Both the position numbers and the translations under genes were made by a program. The notes beneath the pieces are model-generated. The model was not told the origin of the DNA and made no database searches. It was given only the letters and a program-made list of their open reading frames with translations. DNA of 64,000 bases from Hyphomonas sp. L-53-1-40 (GTDB taxonomy: Bacteria; Pseudomonadota; Alphaproteobacteria; Caulobacterales; Hyphomonadaceae). Location of the stretch: the NCBI RefSeq assembly GCF_000682775.1, contig NZ_AWFI01000016.1:124001-188000 (forward strand). Reading direction: 5' to 3'. Shown here one piece after another: positions 27,751 through 35,271 of the stretch (its first letter is position 1; the number at the start of each line of letters is the position of its first letter).

Positions 27751-28365
27751 ATGGATACTCTGATGGACAAGACCGACCTGCGACATCGGATGCGAACCCT
27801 GCGGGCCGAAGCGGCCGCGCGCGATCCTGATGGCGCAGACTCTGTGGCTGAAAAATTTCCGATGAAGCTGCTTGAACGCTACGGGCCGGTTGTCGCTGGA
27901 TATGTGGCGATCAATGAAGAGCTCGATCCCGCGCCCCTGATGATGCGTTTGGCAAAGGCTGGCGCGGAATTGTGTCTGCCCCGGATAGAGGACACTGGCG
28001 AACTGACCTGGCGCACATGGCATTTCGGCGAACCACTGGAGCGCCGGCCATTTGGATTGTCCGAACCGTCAGAAGATGCACCGCTGGCTCATCCGACGTT
28101 GATTCTGACGCCTCTGCTCGCCTTTGATGGCATGGGCAATCGGCTTGGCTATGGCAAAGGGCATTATGACAAGGCGTTTGAAAAGCTACGGGCACATGGC
28201 CGCGCATTTGCCTGTGCATTGGCCTACCCGGCCCAGCAGATCGACTCCGTCCCCAGCGAACCACATGATCAGCCGCTCGACTGGGCCGTCACACCAATTG
28301 GCTCAATTCCGCTATTCATGATGCGCAACATGAAAAGTCTGACACCCCCCCAAGAAAGCGGCTAA
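27751..28365 (+). CDS. 5-formyltetrahydrofolate cyclo-ligase
   Basis: This enzyme (MTHFS, YgfA/Fau) converts 5-formyl-THF to methenyl-THF with ATP, returning it to the one-carbon pool. The 204-residue protein shows the ATP-binding motif NRLGYGKGHYDKAF near the C-terminus, TLILTPLLAFDGMGNRLG, and the N-terminal basic region LRHRMRTLRAEA. The start could be ATG 27751 or 27763, as neither has a clear ribosome-binding site. The 6S RNA gene directly upstream is the conserved context and is often cotranscribed. Confidence 0.93.
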   Translation: MDTLMDKTDLRHRMRTLRAEAAARDPDGADSVAEKFPMKLLERYGPVVAGYVAINEELDPAPLMMRLAKAGAELCLPRIEDTGELTWRTWHFGEPLERRPFGLSEPSEDAPLAHPTLILTPLLAFDGMGNRLGYGKGHYDKAFEKLRAHGRAFACALAYPAQQIDSVPSEPHDQPLDWAVTPIGSIPLFMMRNMKSLTPPQESG

Positions 28366-28417
28366 ATCGGCTTGGGTATTGCTAATTTTCCGTTAAAGGT
28401 AAACGGAGGGTAAAGCG

Positions 28418-29434
28418 ATGTCCCATTTCGGCCTCATTTCGGTAACCACCGCCAGACGGACTGTGTCAGTTCTGGACGTTATGATGTTTGCCGTCGTATC
28501 TGCTGCACTTGTTACAGGTTTCGCCGTGAGTGTAGCCGGTGGCCAGGACGCGCTCGCATCTTCATATCAACAAGCGCAGATTTACTATCCCGTTGAAAAA
28601 CCCGCTGCCGCGGCGATCCAGGAACCGGTGGCCATCAAGCCCGCAGCGCCAACCGAGAGCAATCCCACAATCAAGCAGCTCGCCAAATCCGGTCATGGAT
28701 TCCGATCAACATTTGGATCAGAATCCATTGAGGACAAATTCTGGTTGTCTGAGACGCATGCGATTGACACCTTTTATGGCGGCAGGTGGGCTCCCGAAAA
28801 CGCCATCACGACACCTCAAGGTTTGGCACTTCAAGTCAAACGCGAGCCGGGCAAGGACATCCCGTTTTCCATTGCCGAAGCAAGATCAAAGCAACGCGTC
28901 GGTTATGGACGTTATGAGGCGGTGATGCAGGTCGGTAAGGGGTCAGGGCTGGTCTCGGCCTTTTTCACGTATACCGGACCCTATGCAGGCGATCCTCACG
29001 ACGAAGTGGATATTGAGTTTCTGGGCAAAGACACATCAAAAGTGGAGTTCAATTACTGGCGGAATGGAAAGCACGGAAAAAATGCCAAGTTCGATTTGCC
29101 ATTCGATGCGTCAGCCGCGCCACACCTCTATGCATTCGAGTGGTTGCCTGATCGGATCACCTGGTATGTCGACGGGGTTGCCTATTACTCCACCGAACCA
29201 GATGACGCGTTCATTCCCCGCACGTCCGGACGCCTCTATTTCAGTCATTGGACCGGCGTACCAAAGATGCAGGGATGGCACGGAAAGCCCAAATTTAAAT
29301 CCGGTGAAGCCACCATCGTGAACTGCACGTCATTCACGCCAGTCAATGAAAGCACCCAGACATGCGGGGACAGTTTCCGGCTACCCCTCGCAGGTACGGC
29401 CGAAAACCACATCTACGCTACTTTGAGTCCTTGA
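28418..29434 (+). CDS. GH16-family glycoside hydrolase
   Basis: The 338-residue product is an exported endo-beta-glucanase-like enzyme. An N-terminal hydrophobic helix (about residues 20-40) acts as signal or anchor, a low-complexity linker follows, and the jelly-roll domain starts around residue 95. The catalytic motif ExDxE is present as DEVDIEFLG. The segments RYEAVMQVGKGSGLVSAFFTYTG and HLYAFEWLPDRITWYVDG are typical of the lichenase/ExoK branch, which cleaves beta-glucans such as exopolysaccharide. ACGGAGGG is the ribosome-binding site. The gene overlaps the end of the convergent ATPase zeta gene by 17 bp. Confidence 0.9.
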   Translation: MSHFGLISVTTARRTVSVLDVMMFAVVSAALVTGFAVSVAGGQDALASSYQQAQIYYPVEKPAAAAIQEPVAIKPAAPTESNPTIKQLAKSGHGFRSTFGSESIEDKFWLSETHAIDTFYGGRWAPENAITTPQGLALQVKREPGKDIPFSIAEARSKQRVGYGRYEAVMQVGKGSGLVSAFFTYTGPYAGDPHDEVDIEFLGKDTSKVEFNYWRNGKHGKNAKFDLPFDASAAPHLYAFEWLPDRITWYVDGVAYYSTEPDDAFIPRTSGRLYFSHWTGVPKMQGWHGKPKFKSGEATIVNCTSFTPVNESTQTCGDSFRLPLAGTAENHIYATLSP

Positions 29435-29744
29435 GAATCTGCTCGCGCGCAACCGGCAGCAGTTCTGCCATCTGCTCGCGAATACGAGCATCGGTGCGAT
29501 CTATGCCAGCCGTATCGAAGTCACCGCGTACCTTGCGGAACACGTCGTCATCGCCCGCTTCTTCAAGATCGGACAGTACGACCGTCTTGGCATAAGCCTC
29601 AGCATCTGAACCTGTCAGACCCATGAGATCGGCGGCCCAGAGACCGAGCAGCTTGTTTCGGCGCGCCATGACCTTGAATTGGGTTTCCTGATCAAAGGCG
29701 TATCGAGCCTCCTCGGCGCGTTCGCGATCGTCAAATGTGCTCAT
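29418..29744 (-). CDS. F1Fo-ATPase inhibitor, zeta subunit (DUF1476)
   Basis: The 108-residue DUF1476 protein matches the alphaproteobacterial zeta subunit, which blocks ATP hydrolysis by the F1 motor using its N-terminus. The sequence begins MSTFDDRERAEEARYAFDQE and continues FKVMARRNKLLGLWAADLMG, both strongly conserved in the family. The rest forms the helical bundle ending VREQILKD-like (here VAREQILKDSK). ATG 29744 is chosen; a longer open frame has no family residues. Its position divergent from purC is conserved in many alphaproteobacteria. Confidence 0.92.
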   Translation of the reverse strand: MSTFDDRERAEEARYAFDQETQFKVMARRNKLLGLWAADLMGLTGSDAEAYAKTVVLSDLEEAGDDDVFRKVRGDFDTAGIDRTDARIREQMAELLPVAREQILKDSK

Positions 29745-29836
29745 GAGAAAGGCCTTTCTGAACGGTGGTAATTCACCAGTGCATATAGTCGTTGAGTTAA
29801 GGTGTGCGCAATAATTGTTTCTTTGCCCAGATTGGC

Positions 29837-29881
29837 GTAACAGTCGCGCTTTCTGGGGTGGCTGAAAACGATTCCTGTTAC
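29837..29881 (+). promoter_or_regulatory. Inverted repeat in the purC leader
   Basis: GTAACAG (29837-29843) and CTGTTAC (29875-29881) form a perfect 7-base inverted repeat 31 bases apart, just upstream of the purC ribosome-binding site (CAGGAGA). It could be a leader hairpin or paired operator half-sites. No known purine riboswitch core was recognised. Confidence 0.35.
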
Positions 29882-29913
29882 AGCGATCCGGTACCGTCAG
29901 GAGATCCGTCCGC

Positions 29914-30687
29914 ATGAGCAAGAAGCGCGTTATCTATGAGGGCAAGGCGAAAATCCTTTATGAAGGGCCGGAGCCAGGCACCCTCATCCAGTATTTCAAG
30001 GATGATGCAACCGCCTTCAACGCGCAAAAACGCGCGGTTCTGGATGGTAAAGGCGTTCTGAACAATCGCATCAGCGAATTCATGATGACGCGCCTGTCGG
30101 CCGTCGGAATCCCTACCCATTTCATCCGCCGCCTCAATATGCGCGAGCAGTTGGTCAAGAAGGTCGACATCATTCCGCTGGAAGTGGTCGTGCGGAACGT
30201 GGCGGCTGGCACGCTGTCCAAGCGTCTCGGCATCGAAGAAGGCCAGGTCCTGCCCCGGCCCATGGTGGAATTCTACCTGAAGGACGACGCGCTAGGTGAT
30301 CCATTGGTCACCGAAGAACACATTGCCGCCTTCGGATGGGCCGCAGCTCAGGAATATGACGACCTGATCGCCATGTCGCTGCGCGTAAACGACTTCATGT
30401 CGGGCCTGTTCGCAGCGGTCGGCATTCGGCTGGTGGATTTCAAACTGGAATTCGGCCGCCACTATGAGGGCGATAGTGATGTGCCGCGCATCCTGTTGGC
30501 TGACGAGATCAGCCCAGACAGTTGTCGGCTTTGGGATTTCGAGACCGGTGACAAGCTCGACAAGGACCGGTTCCGCCGTGATCTTGGCGGCGTGACCGAA
30601 GCCTATGCGGAAGTCGCAAGGCGCCTCGGCATCCTGAAAGAATCTGGTGAGAGCGACAATGTGGTGAGCTTTACCAACGGCAAGTAG
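29914..30687 (+). CDS. purC: SAICAR synthetase PurC
   Basis: PurC joins aspartate to CAIR in purine synthesis using ATP. The 257-residue protein begins [16 protein letters not shown] and carries both family signatures, [16 protein letters not shown] and [19 protein letters not shown] lies eight bases ahead of the ATG. In related genomes purC-purS-purQ-purL form one operon; here purC and purS remain close but purQ and purL are about 18-24 kb away. A small membrane-protein gene sits between purC and purS. Confidence 0.97.
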   Translation: MSKKRVIYEGKAKILYEGPEPGTLIQYFKDDATAFNAQKRAVLDGKGVLNNRISEFMMTRLSAVGIPTHFIRRLNMREQLVKKVDIIPLEVVVRNVAAGTLSKRLGIEEGQVLPRPMVEFYLKDDALGDPLVTEEHIAAFGWAAAQEYDDLIAMSLRVNDFMSGLFAAVGIRLVDFKLEFGRHYEGDSDVPRILLADEISPDSCRLWDFETGDKLDKDRFRRDLGGVTEAYAEVARRLGILKESGESDNVVSFTNGK

Positions 30688-30727
30688 GCTACTTGAAAGC
30701 CCGCCCCTAAACGAGAGATTTCCCTCC

Positions 30728-30850
30728 ATGAGCCTTGCAACAAAAGCCAAGAATCGCGCGAAATTACCTCGTGCCACCGGGCGAAAGCCGGTCTTTGCCA
30801 CGGCCCTTGTTCTTGTCGGCATGGCTTACGCGGTAAGCTTGTTTCAATAG
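30728..30850 (+). CDS. Small (40 residue) membrane protein between purC and purS
   Basis: An open frame encodes 40 residues: a basic N-terminus (MSLATKAKNRAKLPRATGRK) followed by one hydrophobic helix (ATALVLVGMAYAVSLF). The Lys/Arg-rich start and single helix look like a genuine single-pass protein. GAGAGATTTCCCTCC precedes the ATG; the site is modest. The gene fits neatly into the 214-bp purC-purS gap. I do not recognise a family and the size makes the call tentative. Confidence 0.5.
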   Translation: MSLATKAKNRAKLPRATGRKPVFATALVLVGMAYAVSLFQ

Positions 30851-30901
30851 GACTGAAATCGGGCTATGGGGGCCCGACTCAGACTTCCCAGGAGACCTCT
30901 C

Positions 30902-31147
30902 ATGAAAGCCATCGTCCACGTCGCGCTGAAGAATGGTGTTCTGGACCCGCAGGGCAAGGCCGTTGCAGATACGCTCGCGCGTATGGGCTACAAGGAAGTC
31001 GAGGCCGCCCGGATTGGCAAAGTGATCGAACTCGACCTTGAGGATGGACTTTCGTCCGATGCGGCCGAAGCCCGCGTCAGAGAAATGTGCGAGAAGCTTC
31101 TGGCAAACACCGTTATTGAAAGCTACCGCTTCGATCTCGTCAGTTAG
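30902..31147 (+). CDS. purS: FGAM synthase subunit PurS
   Basis: PurS is the small structural subunit that couples PurQ to PurL. The 81-residue protein has the typical start MKAIVHVALKNGVLDPQGKA and the segment NTVIESYRFDLV at the end. AGGAGA lies just before ATG 30902. The other two subunits are encoded 18-24 kb away in this window, so the complex must be assembled from three separate loci. Confidence 0.95.
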   Translation: MKAIVHVALKNGVLDPQGKAVADTLARMGYKEVEAARIGKVIELDLEDGLSSDAAEARVREMCEKLLANTVIESYRFDLVS

Positions 31148-31177
31148 GCTGACTGTTCAACTACTGAGCCACATCCG

Positions 31178-31194
31178 GTCGTAGGCACTACGAC
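31178..31194. promoter_or_regulatory. Palindrome in the purS-tetR gap
   Basis: GTCGTAG-GCA-CTACGAC is a perfect 17-base inverted repeat 31 bp after purS. It lacks a T-run, so it may be a terminator-like hairpin or an operator. A second perfect palindrome, CATCTAGATG, lies at 31237-31246, closer to the tetR start. Confidence 0.45.
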
Positions 31195-31286
31195 ATCCAG
31201 TTATGCTGATCGCACATGTGAGCGAATAATCACTTGCATCTAGATGGATCTGCGCCTAGATTGGTATCAGAGACATGGAGGGCCAG

Positions 31287-31889
31287 ATGGCGAGACCATC
31301 ACGTACAGATCAATCCAAGACAAAGCCTCGCGCCCGGAATGCGCGGCCGAAGATCGAACGCGCAGCGCTGAAACTGTTCATTCATGAAGGCATCGATGCT
31401 GCCACGACACGCGAAATCGCCGAAAAGGCCGGCGTTTCGGAAGGGGCACTCTATCGCCACTACAAGGGCAAGGACGAACTTGCACTGTCCCTGTTCATGG
31501 AAACCCATAATCGCCTGGGCGCGATGATGGCGCAGGCCCTCTCGGCGGATGGCTCACTCGAAGAAAAGGTTCATGCAGCTGTCGAAGCCTATTGTGCGCT
31601 GGCGGACGAAGATTTCCTGCTGTTCTCGTTTCACCTCGTCTCGCTCAATCGCTTCCTTCCCTATGACAAGCGCCGCGAAGATGATCCGGTCTCAATCACT
31701 GAAAAGATAATTGCCGGCCTGATTGCGGACGGACATATTCCAAAGGGCGACCCGGCGCTGAAAGCGGCCATGGCGCTTGGCGTCGTCATGCAGGCAGGTC
31801 AAAACAAAATCTACAATCGCTTGCCCGGACCATTTTCCCAGCATGTGGATGCGATGTCTCGCGCGGTTCTGTGTGTATTGAATTCCTAG
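31287..31889 (+). CDS. TetR-family transcriptional regulator
   Basis: The 200-residue protein has an N-terminal TetR DNA-binding domain: AALKLFIHEGIDAATTREIAEKAGVSEGALYRHYKGKDELALSLF. The remainder is a helical ligand and dimerisation domain. GGAGGGCCAG precedes ATG 31287, which I prefer to the in-frame ATG at 31275. The start of the acyltransferase gene 27 bp downstream suggests cotranscription, and palindromes lie upstream of tetR. Regulation of membrane lipid genes is a plausible guess only. Confidence 0.9.
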   Translation: MARPSRTDQSKTKPRARNARPKIERAALKLFIHEGIDAATTREIAEKAGVSEGALYRHYKGKDELALSLFMETHNRLGAMMAQALSADGSLEEKVHAAVEAYCALADEDFLLFSFHLVSLNRFLPYDKRREDDPVSITEKIIAGLIADGHIPKGDPALKAAMALGVVMQAGQNKIYNRLPGPFSQHVDAMSRAVLCVLNS

Positions 31890-31916
31890 TGATCAGATAA
31901 CGAAGGAGCCCCGGCA

Positions 31917-32723
31917 ATGCGCGGCCTCGTCTTCACACTCTTCTACTACATTCTTTCCGTACTCTACGTGCTGGTATCGCTGCCGTTCCTGATCTTGCCG
32001 GGGCGTGGTCCCGTCCGCATGATCATCCGCAGCTATACACGGGCGATGAATCTGAACCTTCGCATCGTCGCCGGAATTCGCAAGGAAGTGCGTGGACGAA
32101 GCAATCTTCCGGACGGCCCCTTTATCCTTGCGGCAAAACACCAAAGCTGGGGCGACGGATACCTCATTTATCCGGAAGTGAAGAACCTTGCCTTTGTGAC
32201 AGGTGACCATCTGGAGAAATTTCCACTGGTCGGCGGAATTCTCCGAAAGCTGGGTGCCATCGTCATCGATACTTGCGGCGGCGGGGATCGTAAAGCGGCC
32301 TCCTTGAAGGCAGGCATGGCGCGCGCGCGTGACGAAGGCCAACGGGTGCTGATTTACCCGGAAGGCCACCTCGCGCCGGTGGGGTACCATTTTCGCTACA
32401 AGGCGGGGGTCTGGCACATGGCGCAGGCGATGAATGTTCCGGTCATTCCGGTCGCAACCAATATCGGCGTGTTCTGGCGTCAGCAGGAACGCGACAAAAC
32501 TGCCGGCACCGCGATCATTGAATTCCTGCCCCCTCTGGATCCGAAGCTGCCTAAAGCAGAATTCCTACAGACCCTGACCGAGACCGTGGAGCTGCACACA
32601 GCAAGACTCGTGGCCGAGGCAACTGGTGCGCCGGTAGAGCCGAGCATCCTCATTCCGGATCCTCCAAAGGGCATGGAAGCAAGCCCTAGCTCCGACGACC
32701 TGGCGGCTTTTGGAAAGCCGTGA
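31917..32723 (+). CDS. plsC: 1-acyl-sn-glycerol-3-phosphate acyltransferase
   Basis: PlsC-type enzymes acylate lysophosphatidic acid to phosphatidic acid at the inner membrane. The 268-residue protein has an N-terminal membrane helix (VFTLFYYILSVLYVLVSLPFLIL) and the HX4D catalytic motif as AKHQSWGDGYL. The glycerol-phosphate-binding motif normally EGTR reads EGHLAP (IYPEGHLAPVG), a variation I have seen as common in alphaproteobacterial members. It follows tetR by 27 bp. The specific acyl donor and acceptor are unproven. Confidence 0.88.
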   Translation: MRGLVFTLFYYILSVLYVLVSLPFLILPGRGPVRMIIRSYTRAMNLNLRIVAGIRKEVRGRSNLPDGPFILAAKHQSWGDGYLIYPEVKNLAFVTGDHLEKFPLVGGILRKLGAIVIDTCGGGDRKAASLKAGMARARDEGQRVLIYPEGHLAPVGYHFRYKAGVWHMAQAMNVPVIPVATNIGVFWRQQERDKTAGTAIIEFLPPLDPKLPKAEFLQTLTETVELHTARLVAEATGAPVEPSILIPDPPKGMEASPSSDDLAAFGKP

Positions 32724-32758
32724 GACTCACCGCTCACCTTAAGCTTTACACACACAAA

Positions 32759-32779
32759 AATTATTGATAAACAATAATT
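32759..32779. promoter_or_regulatory. Inverted repeat upstream of the tandem exported-protein genes
   Basis: AATTATTG-ATAAA-CAATAATT is a perfect 8-base inverted repeat with a 5-base centre, 39 bp upstream of the first of three tandem exported-protein genes and 35 bp after plsC. It could be an operator. The 12-mer AAAATTATTGAT at 32757-32768 recurs on the minus strand at 7147-7158 near the DUF418 gene. Confidence 0.5.
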
Positions 32780-32817
32780 GCTCAGGCTATCCCGGGGGCC
32801 ATATCGGGATTGAACAA

Positions 32818-33333
32818 ATGACGAAATCAAAATCGAAAACAGCAATCGGCCTGTTGGTAGCCGTTGTTGCAACCGCTTATCTGCCTGCCTCCGCGACCGG
32901 ATGGAAAGTTTGGGACGGACACAATGAAAAGGCGCCTCGCGCCATCCTGACGACCACCGCCGATCAAGCTGGCGCAGTGCTCGTATGCGCGCCAAACGGC
33001 CAGATGTCCGCCATTCTATCGCTTGAGGCGGGCGATATTTCTGATCAAATCGACAAGCATGCCACATACAGACGAGGAGAGACCGCTTCAATCATGGCGG
33101 GCGACACACCCGGCGTCGAAACAGTTGTTCAATACGCTCCGGCAAACAGCACAATCGAGATCGGATCGCACAGCCCGGCTGCCAAGATCTACAACTCCGT
33201 CATTCGGGGAGATACTGTCAGTGTCTCAGTTGAACATGCCGGTAAAGTTGAGACGAAATACCCAGAGCCGGATGATGCGTTCAAAGCATTCGCAAAAACC
33301 TGCAATGCCGCCCGCGCGGCGAGTGCGAACTAG
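32818..33333 (+). CDS. Exported protein of unknown family, tandem copy 1
   Basis: This 171-residue product has a signal peptide (GLLVAVVATAYLPASATG) and is predicted to be exported. It shares with the next two genes a C-terminal block: KIYNSVIRGD, then PEPDDAFKAFAKTC. A Cys in VLVCAPNG and one in KTC are also found in all three copies, so a disulfide is likely. I do not recognise the family. The start is ATG 32818; a longer frame to 32764 runs into the inverted repeat region. The N-terminal half is more divergent than in copies 2 and 3. Confidence 0.75.
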   Translation: MTKSKSKTAIGLLVAVVATAYLPASATGWKVWDGHNEKAPRAILTTTADQAGAVLVCAPNGQMSAILSLEAGDISDQIDKHATYRRGETASIMAGDTPGVETVVQYAPANSTIEIGSHSPAAKIYNSVIRGDTVSVSVEHAGKVETKYPEPDDAFKAFAKTCNAARAASAN

Positions 33334-33429
33334 GTTTCTCTCAAAGAGTGCGTATCGGTTCGGTTAGGGGTTGACGAGCCAACATGGCTCATGCCCAATC
33401 TTGGGGAAGCACGCCTCAAGGAAAGCCCA

Positions 33430-34035
33430 ATGTTCAAATACCTGATTACTGTAGCTGCCATGGTGATGGCAGCTACACCTGCACTCGCCGACTCAGCACC
33501 ACGGGTCTGGACCCAGGAAAAAGATCAGTTGATCGGGGTCGACAGTTCAGACGCCGGCAAGGACCCGAACTTCAAAAGCCTGGTTCGGATCATAAAGGCG
33601 GAAGGCGGTGACTACCCGACCATCCAGCTGAGCTGCCAGATTACGACGAGTGGATACAAAGCCCTGAATTTCAGCGTCCAGCTCGATCCGGAAAACACCT
33701 ATGAAGATGATGCTGATCGCAGTCCACGCTTCCATCATATCTCAGGCATAATGGAGATCCGCGACGAGAAATTTCCGGACCGATACGCGTTTCATGCAAA
33801 ATCAACCAAGCTGATCCCGCTTAGCCGTGAAGTGCCTTCGCGCATCTACAATTCCGTCGTGCGCGGAGACCAGGTGCAGCTGAAGGTAAAGGGCAAGAAG
33901 CGCGATCTTGCCTTGCCGGAAAAGAACGACGTATTCGTCGCCTTTGCCAAATTCTGTCCGGTCACCAATGGTGGCAAGTTTGATGTCTCGGTCTTTGAAA
34001 TCCTGAAGGGCATGGATCTGAGTCCAAATCTCTGA
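33430..34035 (+). CDS. Exported protein of unknown family, tandem copy 2
   Basis: The 201-residue product carries a clear signal peptide (MFKYLITVAAMVMAATPALA). It shares RIYNSVVRGD, a following short basic strand, and LPEKNDVFVAFAKFCPVTNGG with the neighbours; the Cys in IQLSCQITT and the Cys before PVTNGG are conserved. An upstream copy of the same class lies 96 bp before it. AGGAAAG precedes the ATG. No catalytic motif is evident. The middle (residues 60-130) has alternating strands, so a beta-rich globular domain is likely. Confidence 0.78.
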   Translation: MFKYLITVAAMVMAATPALADSAPRVWTQEKDQLIGVDSSDAGKDPNFKSLVRIIKAEGGDYPTIQLSCQITTSGYKALNFSVQLDPENTYEDDADRSPRFHHISGIMEIRDEKFPDRYAFHAKSTKLIPLSREVPSRIYNSVVRGDQVQLKVKGKKRDLALPEKNDVFVAFAKFCPVTNGGKFDVSVFEILKGMDLSPNL

Positions 34036-34094
34036 GCGTGTAACTGTAACCTGCGCCTCACATTACTACGCTCCTTTCTGACGAGATAGATTCC

Positions 34095-34739
34095 ATGACC
34101 CTGTCTTTGCCCAGGCTTTTTGCCTTGCTTTTTCTGAACGTTTTGTTGGTACGATCCGTGATGGCTGATGAGCCAAGAACTGCGGAACCCTCGGCAACAC
34201 CCTCATGGGTGCCAGCATCTACGCTTAGTATTGAATATGATAGCAAAGATCCCGGTCGCTCCCCTGACTTCACGATGACTACGCGGGCGATCCGCTCATC
34301 CGGCTCGGAAAACTCGCCGATTGTATTTTCATGTGCGGTTTTCTCGGATGGCCGGTCTCGGTTATACGCATCAATTCAGCTGAATCCGGGAGATCCCATA
34401 CATAAGGACGTCAAACGTTTCGGGCAGGGTCGCACTCGCTTTGCGAAAATTGAAATCGATGGTGAGCAGTTTTCAACGTTGCTGATTTATCGCCGTCGGT
34501 CAAATACGGTTCATGTTAGTCCGCTCACTTCCACAGCACCGAAATTATACAATGCCGTTTTGAAGGATGCTGAAGCGACACTGATCATGGGTTCAAAAAC
34601 CTATATGATCAATCTACCATCAAGGGATGATGTCTTCACTTATTTCGCAACGTCCTGTCCTGTCACGAACGGCGGAAACGTTGAGCGTTGGAACAGCGAA
34701 CTCCTCAAAAAACCGCCGGTTCAATTACAAGCACGATAG
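34095..34739 (+). CDS. Exported protein of unknown family, tandem copy 3
   Basis: The 214-residue product has an N-terminal hydrophobic signal (LPRLFALLFLNVLLVRSVMA). It shares KLYNAVLKDA, LPSRDDVFTYFATSCPVTNGG and the Cys in IVFSCAVFSDG with copies 1 and 2. Between these lies GDPIHKDVKRFGQGRTRFAKIEID, which aligns with the equivalent segment of copy 2. By eye the DNA is clearly AT-richer than the neighbouring genes. It ends 22 bp before the convergent hypoxanthine-DNA glycosylase gene, without a visible terminator. Confidence 0.75.
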   Translation: MTLSLPRLFALLFLNVLLVRSVMADEPRTAEPSATPSWVPASTLSIEYDSKDPGRSPDFTMTTRAIRSSGSENSPIVFSCAVFSDGRSRLYASIQLNPGDPIHKDVKRFGQGRTRFAKIEIDGEQFSTLLIYRRRSNTVHVSPLTSTAPKLYNAVLKDAEATLIMGSKTYMINLPSRDDVFTYFATSCPVTNGGNVERWNSELLKKPPVQLQAR

Positions 34740-34761
34740 TACATTTCAGAGCGGCCTTCAT

Positions 34762-35250
34762 TCAGACTGCAGTCAATGCATCTCTCCAGCGTTCGCATTT
34801 CGCTTCGTATCGTATCGCCGCATAGGCCGGGCTGGTAGAAGGTGCGCTTCTGACAACTAGTTCTTGGAAAACTGGCGCGACATATCTCTCAAAGCTGCTT
34901 GACGCCTTTCCCCCATTAAGGACCACGCGCTGAATATGGGGATGATGCGCGAAGAACCTCTCGAAGTCGTTTGGCACCTCGTCCTTTATGTTTGAATCCA
35001 GGCTGCCTTCGCGATGGCAAAGCTTCAGGACATCCCAGACTGCCACGCCCTGCTCTTTCAGGATCGTCGTGCGCTCGGCATAGGGCCGCTTTAACCCAGC
35101 CCCATAGACATCCCCCATGATCCGCCAGAAAGCGTTCCTAGGGTGTCCGTAATACTGATTGGCTTCCAGTGAGGCGATGCCTGGCATGCTGCCCAGGATC
35201 AGGATACGCGCATCTGAATCGGCTATGGGATCAAAGCCCTGAACAATCAT
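34762..35250 (-). CDS. Hypoxanthine-DNA glycosylase (UDG family 6)
   Basis: Family 6 glycosylases excise hypoxanthine from DNA after adenine deamination. The 162-residue protein begins GFDPIADSDARILILGSMPG and has the motif SLEANQYYGHPRNAFWRI, the hallmark of the HDG family. The distal motif STSPAYAAI replaces the usual SPS loop found in other branches. The gene is the last of the minus-strand SUF operon, 21 bp after sufA, which is an unusual place for a DNA repair enzyme. Activity is inferred from the family. Confidence 0.88.
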   Translation of the reverse strand: MIVQGFDPIADSDARILILGSMPGIASLEANQYYGHPRNAFWRIMGDVYGAGLKRPYAERTTILKEQGVAVWDVLKLCHREGSLDSNIKDEVPNDFERFFAHHPHIQRVVLNGGKASSSFERYVAPVFQELVVRSAPSTSPAYAAIRYEAKCERWRDALTAV

Positions 35251-35271
35251 CGGCCTTACCTGCCCCGCAGG

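Noticed and set aside
29745-29913. Purine or ZTP riboswitch before purC
   Set aside because: The inverted repeat is present, but the conserved cores of the known riboswitches were not recognised.
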